A stretch of 59,550 nt of DNA from an uncultured Chloroflexota bacterium (GCA_902805635.1 CADCTC010000035.1:4574-64123); one strand, 5' to 3'; counted from the first letter of the stretch, positions 8,015 through 16,727 are shown. Notes: a model not told the origin generated them from the letters alone. Numbers and translations are program-made.

Positions 8015-9364
8015 CTAGGTGGCCGGGAATTGGTCCACGATGCCCTGTAGCTGCGACTGTAGCGGCGGCAGCGCTGCCCGCGCGGTCGCTTTGCCTGCCC
8101 ATATGTCCGCCAACACCGGCTGGATCACCTTATTCAGCTCGAGGAACGCGGGGTGGTATGCATACTTGTCCACCGGGCGCGCGATCCTGGTCGTCTGCGT
8201 GATCACTTCGATGCGCGCGTTGGAGTTGTGGCTGAACGTCTCGCCCGCCCATCGCTGGGCATCGTCCTGGATCGCCGGGATACGGCCCTCCAACGCCCCC
8301 CAGCGGTTCCCCTCCACCAGGTACTTCAGCAGCTCCCACCCGTGGTCGGGGTAGGCGCCCTGCCTGGTGAGCAAGATCGTGTTGGACTGCACCTCCGGCG
8401 AGGCGTACTTCATTTTGGGACTCACCGCGAAGCCCCAATCCAGCCCGGCGTCGCTGAACTTCTTGGCCGGGACAGCCGGCCCCCCCGCGACGACGTACAT
8501 GCCCGCCCGGCCGGTCAGGAATGCCTGCTCGTTGTTGGTGACGCCCACGTTCACCCCCGGGCTCGCCATGGTTGCGCCGTCCCGGTTGACCAGGTCCGCC
8601 CAGTTGTCGATGGTCTGCAGCAGCTCGCCGTCACTGCTGGTGATCCGCTTCCAGTCGTCGGTGATCCATTTGCCGTCCGAATGGACCAGCAGCGACGTGA
8701 CAGGGTCCCCGTAATGCGTGATGCCGACCTGCGTCGTGGCGCCATCGCTCTTCTTGGTCAGTCGCCGCATCGCATCGCGGAACTCATCCCACGACCACGC
8801 CTTATTCCAGTCGGACGGTGGCTCGGGGACCCCCACTTGCTTGAAGAGCGCGCGATTGTAGAAGTGCGCCGTCAGGTTGCCGCCATATGCGTAGAAGAGC
8901 GAGTAGACCTTGCCGTCGATCCTCCCTACGAGGTCCAGCTCCTTGGCGTTGAACCGCTTGACGTCGTAGTTGTCGCGCCTGATGTAGTCGTCCAGCAGCA
9001 GCGCGATGCCCGTCCGCTTGTTGAAGGCGCGCACAGTCTGGTACCAGCCCAGCATGTCGATCTTCGCGCCCCCCGCGATGTGCGGCGTCAGCTGCTCCAG
9101 CGTTGAGTTGCCCTGGGACAGCTCCACCTTCCAGGTGGGATGTGCCGCGTACCAGTCCTTCAGCATGATGGCGGCATCCGGCTCGGTCATCACCTGGCGC
9201 TTGTAGAGCGTGACGGTGACCGGAGCCGCTGACAGCACCGGCTTCTGCGCCTGCTGCGCGGCCGGCCCACCAGGCGCGACGCAGCCCGCCAGCACCCCGA
9301 CCGCAGTGCTCGCCCCCGCCGCGTGGATAAACCTGCGCCTGGATTGCCCCGACTTCCCCAACAT
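8015..9364 (-). CDS. ABC transporter extracellular sugar-binding lipoprotein
   Basis: 449 aa from ATG 9364, preceded by gaggaaagg on the minus strand. The N-terminus has a twin-arginine signal (SRRRFIH at residues 8-14) and a lipobox ending at Cys28 (LAGC), so it is predicted to be a folded, TAT-exported, membrane-anchored protein. The rest matches family 1 solute-binding proteins for carbohydrates (VTVTLYKRQVMTEPDAAI, DMLGWYQTVRAF, GRAGMYVVAGG). No permease genes accompany it here, so its transporter partners lie elsewhere or have been lost. A remnant of a similar gene lies just upstream on the other strand. Confidence 0.9.
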   Translation of the reverse strand: MLGKSGQSRRRFIHAAGASTAVGVLAGCVAPGGPAAQQAQKPVLSAAPVTVTLYKRQVMTEPDAAIMLKDWYAAHPTWKVELSQGNSTLEQLTPHIAGGAKIDMLGWYQTVRAFNKRTGIALLLDDYIRRDNYDVKRFNAKELDLVGRIDGKVYSLFYAYGGNLTAHFYNRALFKQVGVPEPPSDWNKAWSWDEFRDAMRRLTKKSDGATTQVGITHYGDPVTSLLVHSDGKWITDDWKRITSSDGELLQTIDNWADLVNRDGATMASPGVNVGVTNNEQAFLTGRAGMYVVAGGPAVPAKKFSDAGLDWGFAVSPKMKYASPEVQSNTILLTRQGAYPDHGWELLKYLVEGNRWGALEGRIPAIQDDAQRWAGETFSHNSNARIEVITQTTRIARPVDKYAYHPAFLELNKVIQPVLADIWAGKATARAALPPLQSQLQGIVDQFPAT

Positions 9365-9440
9365 TGGACCTTTCCTCCTCGCGCGGCCATGCTAGCACGC
9401 GCCACTGCGAATTCAGGTACCCATACAACACGCTAGGTCC

Positions 9441-9680
9441 CCGGGCCTGCATCCGCTCATCACCGGCCTCACCCATCATATGCCCCCGCCGCCCAAGAGC
9501 GCCCGCATCTTCACCGACGGTCTCGCCTTCGCCCGCCCCGACTCCTTCACCACCAACTGGGCCGACGTTGAGACGGCGATGATGGAGGAACAAGCCCAGC
9601 TCTGGTAAGGCACGCGCGCCGCCGGCGAGACCATGGGCTCCATCAAGACCCGCGTCGACGCGCTGCTTCGGTCGTGGACG
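9441..9680 (+). pseudogene. Remnant: C-terminus of an ABC sugar-binding protein with an in-frame stop
   Basis: Reading frame 9480 onward gives a run typical of the end of family 1 solute-binding proteins (ARIFTDGLAFARP, then NWADVETAMMEEQAQLW). It meets an in-frame TAA at 9606-9608. The same frame resumes with GTRAAGETMGSIKTRVDALL, the expected last helix of the family. No N-terminal two-thirds is present upstream, where the intact binding-protein gene starts in the opposite direction. This is a decayed fragment. TAA excludes selenocysteine or pyrrolysine recoding. Confidence 0.7.
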
Positions 9681-10064
9681 CCTGGATCATCACTGTCGAG
9701 GGTGGGATTCCGACCAAGGGCGATGCTGCGGCGCCCGATTAACGGCGCAATTTGCCGCAGGTTGGCGCAGGTTCTCTTACTTTTCTCCCGTTACCGTATA
9801 TCAGGGCCCTTTAGGTGCACACTTCCTTCACAGGAATAGAACGGCCAAGACACGCAGATTTTCGGGCAATTGGAAGCGGGCATGACTCCTCGACCGGCGC
9901 GGCATGGGAGAGGGCCACATGAGTCACTTCTGTGCAGATCGTGAAACCACGCGTCGCGTCGATGGCCTGCTGAAACTCGTCCAGCTTCATGCAGCGCGCG
10001 GGCTCTATGAAGCCGTGACTAGACGGATTGGCGGGATTTGCGTACCTACCTGTCGCGACGTGGA
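9681..10064. other. Region without a convincing gene
   Basis: About 380 bases between the solute-binding remnant and the hairpin repeat. By eye it is less GC-rich than its surroundings. A minus-strand frame ending at 9811 could encode about 60 residues (starting MKLDEFQQAIDATRGF), but there is no ribosome binding site or recognised family. It may be degraded coding sequence. Confidence 0.5.
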
Positions 10065-10088
10065 GTCCCTCTCCTGTGGGAGAGGGAC
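10065..10088. repeat. Palindromic repeat (gtccctctcc-tgtg-ggagagggac)
   Basis: Perfect 10-bp arms (10065-10074 and 10079-10088) flank a tgtg loop. The same core, cctctcctgtgggagagg, recurs at 37512-37533 and 54077-54094. Here it lies about 40 bases past the stop of the minus-strand aldolase gene and could serve as a hairpin terminator, but no T-tract follows it. Confidence 0.8.
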
Positions 10089-10127
10089 AGCGCGAAGCGC
10101 ATGGTGAGGTCTCTGACGCTAGGCATG

Positions 10128-10910
10128 CTACCCCAGCAGCTTGCGCATCCCTTCGCCGTTCTGCTTGCCCCACTGGTAGAGCACCGCGATGTCGGTGCCG
10201 ATGCAGAAGTCCTTGACCCCCATGTCCAGGTAGGGCTTAGCGTCCTCCGGCGAGCCGATCTCCGCGCGTGGCCGGATGCCCTTCTTGATGCACGTCTCGA
10301 AGACATGCTTCTGCGCCGCGCGCACCTCCGGGTTGCCCCGCTCCCCCGCCTTGCCGATGCTCATCGAGTAGTCCGACGGTCCCCACTGCACCATGTCGAT
10401 CCCCGGCACCGACAGGATCTCCTCCAGGTTCTCTACCGCCTGGCGTTTCTCGATCATGATCGCGATCACCACGTCGCGCAGCGCCTGCACGTAGGCCTGG
10501 TTCCCGCCGTAGCCCATGTACGTGATGCGCCGCGTTGCCACGCCGTGCACGCCGCCATCCTCCGGCGTCTCCGGCTTCACGATGCGCACCGCCTGCCGCG
10601 CGTCTTCCGCTGTGCGGATATCCACGAACAGCACCGAATGGAACCCTGACCCGATCGCGTGCTGCGTCACCAGCTGCTGGTTCGCCTGGTCCGGCTTGAT
10701 CATCATGGACACGTCGTGCAGCTCCGCCGCGCGCGCCAGATTGTCCAGGTCGTGCAGCGTGTACGGCGCGTACTCCGCCACAAACTCGATGTAGTCGTAC
10801 GCCCCGGTCAGAGCGAACGCCTCCACCACCGACGGCCACGTGCCGTGGATGTGGGTCGCCAGCGTCGGCTTGCCCTCGTTCAGCAGCTGGCGGATCTTGT
10901 TCGGCTTCAT
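10128..10910 (-). CDS. HpcH/HpaI aldolase / citrate lyase family protein
   Basis: 260 aa from ATG 10910. The TIM-barrel family signatures are visible: ATHIHGTWPSVVEAFALTGAYDYIEF near the N-terminus, IEKRQAVENLEEILSVPGIDMVQWGPSDYSMS, which holds the acidic metal-ligand region, and a C-terminal KDFCIGTDIAVLY. Family members are metal-dependent class II aldolases that cleave 2-keto-3-deoxy sugar acids or 4-hydroxy-2-oxoheptanedioate to pyruvate and an aldehyde. The substrate here is not known. Sugar-binding genes next door make sugar-acid catabolism plausible. Confidence 0.88.
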   Translation of the reverse strand: MKPNKIRQLLNEGKPTLATHIHGTWPSVVEAFALTGAYDYIEFVAEYAPYTLHDLDNLARAAELHDVSMMIKPDQANQQLVTQHAIGSGFHSVLFVDIRTAEDARQAVRIVKPETPEDGGVHGVATRRITYMGYGGNQAYVQALRDVVIAIMIEKRQAVENLEEILSVPGIDMVQWGPSDYSMSIGKAGERGNPEVRAAQKHVFETCIKKGIRPRAEIGSPEDAKPYLDMGVKDFCIGTDIAVLYQWGKQNGEGMRKLLG

Positions 10911-11057
10911 GTCTGTCTCGTCCTCTCGTTCGCTAGGGGCCCCTGTGTGGCCTTATGGATCCCACTCACAGAGTCGCGCCCACAAGTGTGCGCCGGGAGG
11001 GTACCGCGCCGCGGTGCAATAACGTACCTCATAGACGCCATCTATCATCGGAAGCAC

Positions 11058-12026
11058 GTGTTCGCTCCCTCTTCAATCCATCTCGAACACTCCCAGCGGT
11101 CTGGCCGATGGCCCGCCTGGGCCGGCGCCACCCTTGCGGCTGGCGCGGTCGGCCTCGCCGGCTGGCGCAAGCACGCCCTCACGCTCGACGGCGCAGCGGC
11201 CGCCACTGGAGTCGGCGCCGTCACCCTGGCTTGCGGTGGACTGCCCGCCTCCACGGCCCTCGTCACCTTCTTCATCACTTCCAGCGCACTCTCCCGCTTC
11301 AAGATGCGCGAGAAGGCACGCCGCGGCGTCCTCGCGCAAGCGAAGGGTGGCCGGCGCGACGCGTGGCAGGTACTCGCCAACGGCGGCGTGGCCGCCGCCT
11401 GCCTCGGTTCATGGGGCGCCCGTGGCGTGCCCGGCTTTCTCGGCGCCCTCGCTGCCGCCGGCGCGGACACCTGGGCCACCGAGCTCGGCCTGCTCGCCCG
11501 CCGCCCGCCGCGCCTCATCACTTCACTCCGCCCGGTCCAGCCCGGCACGTCCGGCGGCATCACACCAGAAGGCACCCTAGCCGCCATTGCGGGTGCAATG
11601 ACGGTCGGCGCTGCCTGGGCCTGCGCTACGCGCTTCGGCCTCCATGACGGACGAGCCGCACCAGATGTAGAGCAAGGGCCCAGGGTCCGGCCCTCTGCCC
11701 CTGCGGGGCATTCACCCGTCCCTTGCCGAGCGGCGCCTCGGTTTGCGCTTATCGTGGACATACTCACCACCACCTTGGCCGGCACCGCCGGCGCCCTCTT
11801 CGACTCGTTCTTGGGCGCCACCGTCCAGGCACAGTTCTGGTGTCCCACCTGTGAGGAGCCAACCGAGGCGCCACTCCATTCCCGCTGCGGGCAGACAACC
11901 CGGCTTACGCGCGGCTGGCGCTGGATGGACAATGACGCGGTGAACGCTCTCGCCACCGCGGCCGGCGCCCTCTCAGGTGTTGCACTTGCCAGCTGCACCC
12001 GCCGGACACAGGGAGCGGCCGGGTAA
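11058..12026 (+). CDS. DUF92 family integral membrane protein
   Basis: 322 aa from GTG 11058; the start is a best guess, since the frame is open to 10659 over the antisense aldolase. Several membrane helices are visible. The DUF92/TMEM19 hallmarks are present: KGGRRDAWQVLANGGVAA, AAAGADTWATELG, PGTSGGITPEGT, DSFLGATVQ and a C-terminal CPTCEEP/NDAVNALAT segment. A plant relative (VTE6) is a phytyl-phosphate kinase, so prenyl-phosphate metabolism is possible but unproven. Residues about 197-229 are an unusual hydrophilic, Pro/Arg-rich insert in a loop. The insert has the palindromes of an intergenic repeat (see the separate entry). Confidence 0.85.
   Translation: MFAPSSIHLEHSQRSGRWPAWAGATLAAGAVGLAGWRKHALTLDGAAAATGVGAVTLACGGLPASTALVTFFITSSALSRFKMREKARRGVLAQAKGGRRDAWQVLANGGVAAACLGSWGARGVPGFLGALAAAGADTWATELGLLARRPPRLITSLRPVQPGTSGGITPEGTLAAIAGAMTVGAAWACATRFGLHDGRAAPDVEQGPRVRPSAPAGHSPVPCRAAPRFALIVDILTTTLAGTAGALFDSFLGATVQAQFWCPTCEEPTEAPLHSRCGQTTRLTRGWRWMDNDAVNALATAAGALSGVALASCTRRTQGAAG
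11649..11745. repeat. Palindrome-bearing insert within the DUF92 gene
   Basis: Within the coding sequence, gcaaggg (11672-11678) pairs with cccttgc (11720-11726). A nested hairpin tgcccc-tgc-ggggca occupies 11696-11710. The segment gtcccttgccg also occurs in the intergenic hairpin at 13910-13932. The piece stays in frame and adds roughly 30 residues. Its origin as a repeat insertion is inferred. Confidence 0.55.
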
Positions 12027-12149
12027 GACGGCATCCGCCGGTAGACGGATGGGTCGATCCGCCTAATGGCGCAGGGTGAAAATCGGTCATCTTGCCCATG
12101 ACCGTAGCCCCTCCGCGTGCGTATAGTGACGGCGGATGAGGAGGAACCG

Positions 12150-12362
12150 ATGAGCACACTGGACGCCGCGGTCCTCGACTGCGTCGAGATTTGCGCGGAC
12201 TATCGCTGGATGCCGGCGCCTGAGCAGACGCTGCGCCTGATCCGGCTGCGGTCCGACGTGCGCGCCGGCAAGCGCAGCGAGTTCGTCCTGAGTGGCGACG
12301 AGCGACAGCGCCTGCGCTGGACCCGCTGGATGGTCCAGCATGGCTTCCTCGGCGAGGGCTAG
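12150..12362 (+). CDS. Small hypothetical protein
   Basis: 70 aa from ATG 12150, chosen for the strong gaggaggaa at about 12138-12146. The upstream part of the frame lacks such a signal. The protein is charged, with two aromatic residues near the middle (DYRWMPAPEQTLRLIRLRS) and an arginine-rich C-terminus (RQRLRWTRWMVQHGFLGEG). No motif or membrane segment is seen. It is transcribed toward the sulfatase gene 76 bases downstream. Function unknown. Confidence 0.65.
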   Translation: MSTLDAAVLDCVEICADYRWMPAPEQTLRLIRLRSDVRAGKRSEFVLSGDERQRLRWTRWMVQHGFLGEG

Positions 12363-12438
12363 CGCGCCTGCGCTGGCCGGCTGGCAGCGTACCACCGATT
12401 GAGCACAAACTCACCCACGGAAAGACCCTGAGCCCGCC

Positions 12439-13881
12439 GTGCCTGATCCGATCCGCAACGTCCTTCTCATCCTCACCGACCAGCATCGCGCCTCCGCCGC
12501 CGGCTTCGCGGGCGACGCGCACGCGCACACGCCCAACCTCGATGGCTTGGCGCAGCGCTCCACCGCCTTTACACGCGCCTACACTCCTGCGCCGCTGTGC
12601 GTGCCCGCCCGCCAGAGCCTGCTCACGGGCCGCTACCCCCACGCCCACGGCGCCATCAACAACGGCAGCCCGATGAAGGCCGACGAAGTCACCTTCGGCC
12701 ACCTCGCGGCGTCGCACGGCCTCGCCACCGGCGCGATCGGCAAGATGCACTTCGTGGGGCCGGATCGGCAGCAGGGCTTCACGGCGCGCTGGGACTACGA
12801 GGACTATGCCGCCGCCGAGCCCTACGCAGCCGGCGACGCCGCCTCCGGCATGGCATACAAGGACCGTTACGGCGTACGCTCGGCGGGCAATCCCGTCCCC
12901 ATCCTGCCCGACACCAACCCACTCGACCGCGCCTACTGGTCTGGCCCCTCTCCCTTCCCAGCCGAGCGTCACGTGGAGTCCTACATCACGCGCGAGACGG
13001 TCCGCTTCCTGGAGGGCCACCAGGATGAGCGGTTCTTTCTGGTCTGCTCCTACTTCAAGCCGCACGACCCGATGATGCCGCCCGCCGAGCACTGGGAGCG
13101 GTTTGCCGGTGTGACGTTCCCGCCGCCGCTCGTGCCCACCTCCGGCAACACGGAAAACAACGCCGTCCCAGAGCCGCTCCGGCGTATGCAGCGCATGCTA
13201 GGTGTCCAGGAGTTCGACGACGCCCGCTGGCAGGACGCCATCCGCGGCTACTACGGCAACCTGGCCTTTGTAGACGGTGAGATCGGCAAGGTGCTCGCCG
13301 CGCTCGACTGCCTGGGCCTGCGCGACGACACGCTGATTATCTACACCAGCGATCACGGTGAGTACGTCGGGGCGTCGTCGCCTCCCGCCGGCCGCCTGGC
13401 TGGCAAGTCGTCGTTCTATGAGCCCGCCTGGCGCGTGCCACTCCTGATCTCCGACCCGCGCACTGCCGGGTCAGCACCTGGGCCAGTGGGGAGCACATCG
13501 GACGCGCTCGCATCGCTGGTCGACCTCTTCCCCACAATCTCGGAAGCCGTCGGGCTGTCAGTTTCTGCCGGGTCTCCCCAGCGCCACGGCGTGTCTCTGC
13601 TCCCGGCTGTGTACGGGACTCGCGGGACAAACGAGAATGATGGCGCCGGCCAACCCGCGGCGCGCAGCCACGTCTTTGCCGAGCTTCACGCCCGCCAGTC
13701 GCCCCGTCCCTTCTATGCGGTGCGCACCGAGGAGTGGACGCTGGCGCGCTACGAACCCGGCGAGGACTACCTCTTTAACCTGCGCGACGATCCCGACGAG
13801 CGCCACAACCGATACGCCCAGGAGCCGCAACGCGTCGCCGAGCTAGAACAGCTCATCGCCCACGACGCATCGCTTCCCTGA
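12439..13881 (+). CDS. Sulfatase (alkaline phosphatase superfamily, Cys-type)
   Basis: 480 aa from GTG 12439. The N-terminal metal site is NVLLILTDQHR. The sulfatase signature is CVPARQSLLTGR, with Cys54 as the residue to be converted to formylglycine. The mid-protein IYTSDHGEYVG carries the second metal site. No signal peptide is seen, so a cytoplasmic enzyme is likely unless the start is wrong. Arylsulfatases and choline-sulfatase-like members hydrolyse sulfate esters, and phosphonate monoester hydrolases share the fold. The substrate is unresolved. A formylglycine-generating enzyme must be encoded outside the window. Confidence 0.92.
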   Translation: MPDPIRNVLLILTDQHRASAAGFAGDAHAHTPNLDGLAQRSTAFTRAYTPAPLCVPARQSLLTGRYPHAHGAINNGSPMKADEVTFGHLAASHGLATGAIGKMHFVGPDRQQGFTARWDYEDYAAAEPYAAGDAASGMAYKDRYGVRSAGNPVPILPDTNPLDRAYWSGPSPFPAERHVESYITRETVRFLEGHQDERFFLVCSYFKPHDPMMPPAEHWERFAGVTFPPPLVPTSGNTENNAVPEPLRRMQRMLGVQEFDDARWQDAIRGYYGNLAFVDGEIGKVLAALDCLGLRDDTLIIYTSDHGEYVGASSPPAGRLAGKSSFYEPAWRVPLLISDPRTAGSAPGPVGSTSDALASLVDLFPTISEAVGLSVSAGSPQRHGVSLLPAVYGTRGTNENDGAGQPAARSHVFAELHARQSPRPFYAVRTEEWTLARYEPGEDYLFNLRDDPDERHNRYAQEPQRVAELEQLIAHDASLP

Positions 13882-13909
13882 TGCTGATTCCCTCGCGCAG
13901 GTCTTGTAG

Positions 13910-13930
13910 GGCAAGGGCTTGTCCCTTGCC
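13910..13930. terminator. Hairpin between convergent genes (possible bidirectional terminator / repeat)
   Basis: ggcaaggg (13910-13917) and cccttgcc (13923-13930) form a perfect 8-bp stem with a 5-base loop. It sits between the ends of the sulfatase gene and the convergent CobW gene. There is no clear T-tract. The arms resemble the insert in the DUF92 gene, so it may be a dispersed repeat that also terminates transcription. Confidence 0.5.
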
Positions 13931-13978
13931 GGAAGCTAATCCGCCTGCGTGCAGCCGTTGTGGTCGTGTCTGTCCCGC

Positions 13979-15148
13979 CTACACCGGATGCAGGCGGAAC
14001 AGCGGCACCGGCCGCGCCGGGCTGAACGCGGACAGGCGCGTCACACTGAAGGTGGCGCCGTGGGCAGTAGTGGCCTCGTCAATCGCCGCTTCGATCCACC
14101 CGCGCAGCGCGTCCGGCGCTGTTGCCACGCGCGCGTTCACCAGCACGCGTGCCTCTGGTCCCGGCTCACCCCGCGCCCAGACCACCGGCTCCCGCGCGTT
14201 GCCCACCACGTTGCCACCCGCAGTGCCCGCCGCGTCGGGATCATCACCCCACGCCGCACTCCCTGCCTCCGGCGGCTCAACCCACAGCTTCACGTGTGCG
14301 ATCTCGGCCGCATTCGCCACCGCCATGCGTCGCACGCCATCCAGCACTGCGCGCACCCACTCTGCCACCGGCGTTCCGTCCGTCGTGAGCGTGCCTTCCA
14401 TGTTGAGCCATCCCAGCGCCGCCTCGGCCGCCGCGTAGCGGTCGTAGTCCAGCTCCAGCACCCGCGCCCCCGCGCCCGGCGTCTCCACCAGTCGCTCCAG
14501 CCACGCCGCAATGCCTTCCCCGGCCGCCGCGCTCAGCGGCAGCACCGGCACGCCGGGGTGCGTCTCTGCCAGCACCGCTTCCACCCGCCGCCGCTCTTCG
14601 GCCGAAAGCAAGTCCACCTTGTTCAGAAGCAGCACGTCCGCCTCGGCCAGCTGCTTGCGGTAGAGATAGGCCACGTCGTCCTCACCCCCCGCTGCGCCTT
14701 CCGGGTGCTTGCGCTGCGCGTCGTGCAGACGCCTGGCGTCGATCACGACGCTGAGTGGTCCCAGCCGCACCGGTATGGCTCCACGCTGCCGCAGCGGCTG
14801 GTAGACGGTGGCCGCAAGGTCGGTGCATGACCCGACCGCCTCAGCCAGGATCACGTCCGGCTGCGCCTGGTCCACCAGCTCAGCCAGCGTCTCTTCGAAC
14901 ACGTCGTAGCGGCAGCAGAAGCAGCCACCCGCGATCTCCGCCACCGTCTCGGTGGCCGCACGCGCCAGCGCCGTGTCCACCAGTCCAGACGCCTGGTCAT
15001 TAGTCACGATCCCTACGCGCCTGCCCTGCGCCACCATGCGCTGCGCCGCTGCCACGATGGTCGTCGTCTTTCCCGCGCCCAGGAACCCGCCCACGCCGAC
15101 GACGAGCGGTGCACTGGGCGCAGTGGGCGTGATCGGCGAAACGGACAT
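13979..15148 (-). CDS. CobW/COG0523-type GTP-binding metallochaperone
   Basis: 389 aa from ATG 15148, with aaggag upstream on the minus strand. The frame is open to 15247 but without better signals. The Walker A motif is at residues 20-28 (GGFLGAGKT, Lys27). The metal-binding GGCFCC is at residues 74-79, giving the CxCC motif of this family. An NKVD guanine-specificity motif follows. The C-terminal CobW domain is present, though its usual His-rich segment is absent. Members deliver Zn, Co, Fe or other metals to enzymes using GTP. The client here is unknown. The gene stands alone and convergent to the sulfatase gene. Confidence 0.87.
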   Translation of the reverse strand: MSVSPITPTAPSAPLVVGVGGFLGAGKTTTIVAAAQRMVAQGRRVGIVTNDQASGLVDTALARAATETVAEIAGGCFCCRYDVFEETLAELVDQAQPDVILAEAVGSCTDLAATVYQPLRQRGAIPVRLGPLSVVIDARRLHDAQRKHPEGAAGGEDDVAYLYRKQLAEADVLLLNKVDLLSAEERRRVEAVLAETHPGVPVLPLSAAAGEGIAAWLERLVETPGAGARVLELDYDRYAAAEAALGWLNMEGTLTTDGTPVAEWVRAVLDGVRRMAVANAAEIAHVKLWVEPPEAGSAAWGDDPDAAGTAGGNVVGNAREPVVWARGEPGPEARVLVNARVATAPDALRGWIEAAIDEATTAHGATFSVTRLSAFSPARPVPLFRLHPV

Positions 15149-15321
15149 GCCTAGGCTGCTCCTTGTAACAGATTCTGAATACAGAGTGTGAACGAGTACC
15201 TGCCCGGTGGCACGGGCGGTGCGTAACGGCCAGGGAGCGCGCGTCACTGCCTCGGGGAGGTCGCGCCTCGGACATCACGAGTACCGCTCTCATATCCGAG
15301 GGTGGGCATTTCGGGAGAGAG

Positions 15322-15795
15322 ATGCCGATGGTAGGTACGTTAGGCACCGGCGAATCGAGCACCGACACGCATCCCCAGCACCCGCCGAGCGGGCCAGGCG
15401 CACCGAGCGGGCCTGTGCTGGTGGTGAATGACGAGCCCCAGATCCTCGCGTTTGTCCGCCTGGCATTGGAGGACGAGGGCTATGCAGTGGTGACCGCCGG
15501 CGATGGCGCCGCCGCACTGGCGGTCCTGGAAACAGCGCGTCCGTGTGCCATCCTGCTCGATCTCCAGATGCCGGGAATGGGTGGTCTGGCCTTTGTGGAG
15601 GAATACCGTCGCCGGCAGGGCCAGCACCGTACCGACGGTGCCCCCATCATCGTGTTCACCGCTTCACGCGTGCCGCTTGAAGCGGCGTCCGACATGGGTG
15701 TGGAAGGCGTGCTCCGCAAGCCCTTCGCCGTAGACGAGCTAATCGTCGGCGTCGCCAGCCATATCGCCAGCTACCAACGCGACCGCGCCAATTAG
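15322..15795 (+). CDS. Single-domain response regulator (CheY-like receiver)
   Basis: 157 aa from ATG 15322, with gggagagag just upstream. A Pro/Ser-rich tail of about 30 residues precedes one receiver domain. It has the acidic pair in NDEP, the phospho-acceptor Asp80 (LLDLQMPGM), the switch residue Thr in FTASR and the conserved Lys in LRKPF. There is no output domain, so it likely acts by protein contact or as a phosphorelay step. A histidine-kinase-like gene lies convergent 45 bases downstream, which suggests a pair, although that kinase looks degenerate. Confidence 0.9.
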   Translation: MPMVGTLGTGESSTDTHPQHPPSGPGAPSGPVLVVNDEPQILAFVRLALEDEGYAVVTAGDGAAALAVLETARPCAILLDLQMPGMGGLAFVEEYRRRQGQHRTDGAPIIVFTASRVPLEAASDMGVEGVLRKPFAVDELIVGVASHIASYQRDRAN

Positions 15796-15839
15796 CGTTC
15801 TCACCACCCGGCGTCACCGGCGAGCGGCGCGTGGCCTGT

Positions 15840-16727
15840 CTAGAGGGTGGTGTCCGCCCGTCGTGCCGGGCCAGGCGCCGCACTGCGTAGCGGCAGAACG
15901 ACTACCACGTATGGCCGATGGTCCCCTGGTTCCTCTGCTTCTCCCGCGGCCGCTGCGCCATCCATGCCCGCACCGTGCGTACCCAGCGAGATGCGTCCGC
16001 CGTGGAGCGACACGACCTGCCGGCACAGGTACAGGCCCAGGCCCGCAGCCCGTCCCAGTCCCGCGACGACGCGGCGCGGATCGCCGACCAACAGGTCGCG
16101 GTCCTCGGCTGGGATGCCCGGCCCCGCCGACCGGATGGTCACCTGCGCCCCCGCACCCGCGCTGTCCGGCCCCGGCGTCACCACGCCTAGCTCCACCGAG
16201 ATCGGCTCACCCGGCGCGTAGCGCGCCACGCTCTCCACCAGTGCCATCAATGCCAGCTTGAGCTTCTTCGCGTCTGCATTGATCACCAGCGGCCCGGCCG
16301 CTCCGGCCGCCCCGGCAGCCTCCGCCAGCGCCACCGGCGGCGCCGTCACGTCCGCCTGCACCTCTTGCACCACCTCCTGCACCACCTCGCGCACGTCCAT
16401 GTCGGCCCGCACCAGCACGGTCTGTCCACGCGCGATGCTCGCGGCTTCGATCAGCTGAGCCAGCAGGCGCGTCAGGCGATCGGTCTGCTCGTCGATCACC
16501 CGCATCGCGCGTGCCAGCCGCGCGGCGTCGACTTCCCCTCGTTCCAGCCGCCGCCGTGCCAGCTGCGCCGTGCCCTTCAGCGTCGTCACTGGCGTGCGCA
16601 GCTCGTGCACTGCGGCGTGCAGGAAGCTCTGCAGCGCCTGCGCCGTGGCTTCCGCGGCGTGTACCCGCTCCTCCGCGCTCGCTTCGCCGGTTCCAACCGT
16701 CGGTTCCACCGCTGTCACGTCGTCCAC
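15840..16727 (-). CDS. Soluble histidine-kinase-like protein with degenerate ATP site
   Basis: 295 aa from GTG 16727 with no clear ribosome binding site. The HisKA dimerisation helices carry His41 in HELRTPVTTLKG. The HATPase domain follows at about residues 105-285. The G2 box GLGRAAGLGLYLCRQVV is intact. However, the N-box reads VESVARY, with Ser166 where Asn is expected. The G1 box reads RSAGPGIP, with Ser200 where the adenine-contacting Asp is expected. No transmembrane or PAS domain is present. It could be a weak kinase, a phosphatase or a scaffold for the convergent response regulator. Confidence 0.83.
   Translation of the reverse strand: MDDVTAVEPTVGTGEASAEERVHAAEATAQALQSFLHAAVHELRTPVTTLKGTAQLARRRLERGEVDAARLARAMRVIDEQTDRLTRLLAQLIEAASIARGQTVLVRADMDVREVVQEVVQEVQADVTAPPVALAEAAGAAGAAGPLVINADAKKLKLALMALVESVARYAPGEPISVELGVVTPGPDSAGAGAQVTIRSAGPGIPAEDRDLLVGDPRRVVAGLGRAAGLGLYLCRQVVSLHGGRISLGTHGAGMDGAAAAGEAEEPGDHRPYVVVVLPLRSAAPGPARRADTTL

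Noticed and set aside
9606-9608. In-frame TAA in the solute-binding remnant as a possible recoded codon
   Set aside because: Selenocysteine uses UGA and pyrrolysine uses UAG. The N-terminal part of the gene is also missing, so simple decay explains it.
9811-10173. Minus-strand frame that could encode a roughly 60 to 120 residue protein
   Set aside because: No ribosome binding site, no recognised family, and its upstream part crosses the hairpin repeat at 10065-10088. It may be degraded coding sequence, so it is only mentioned as an empty region.
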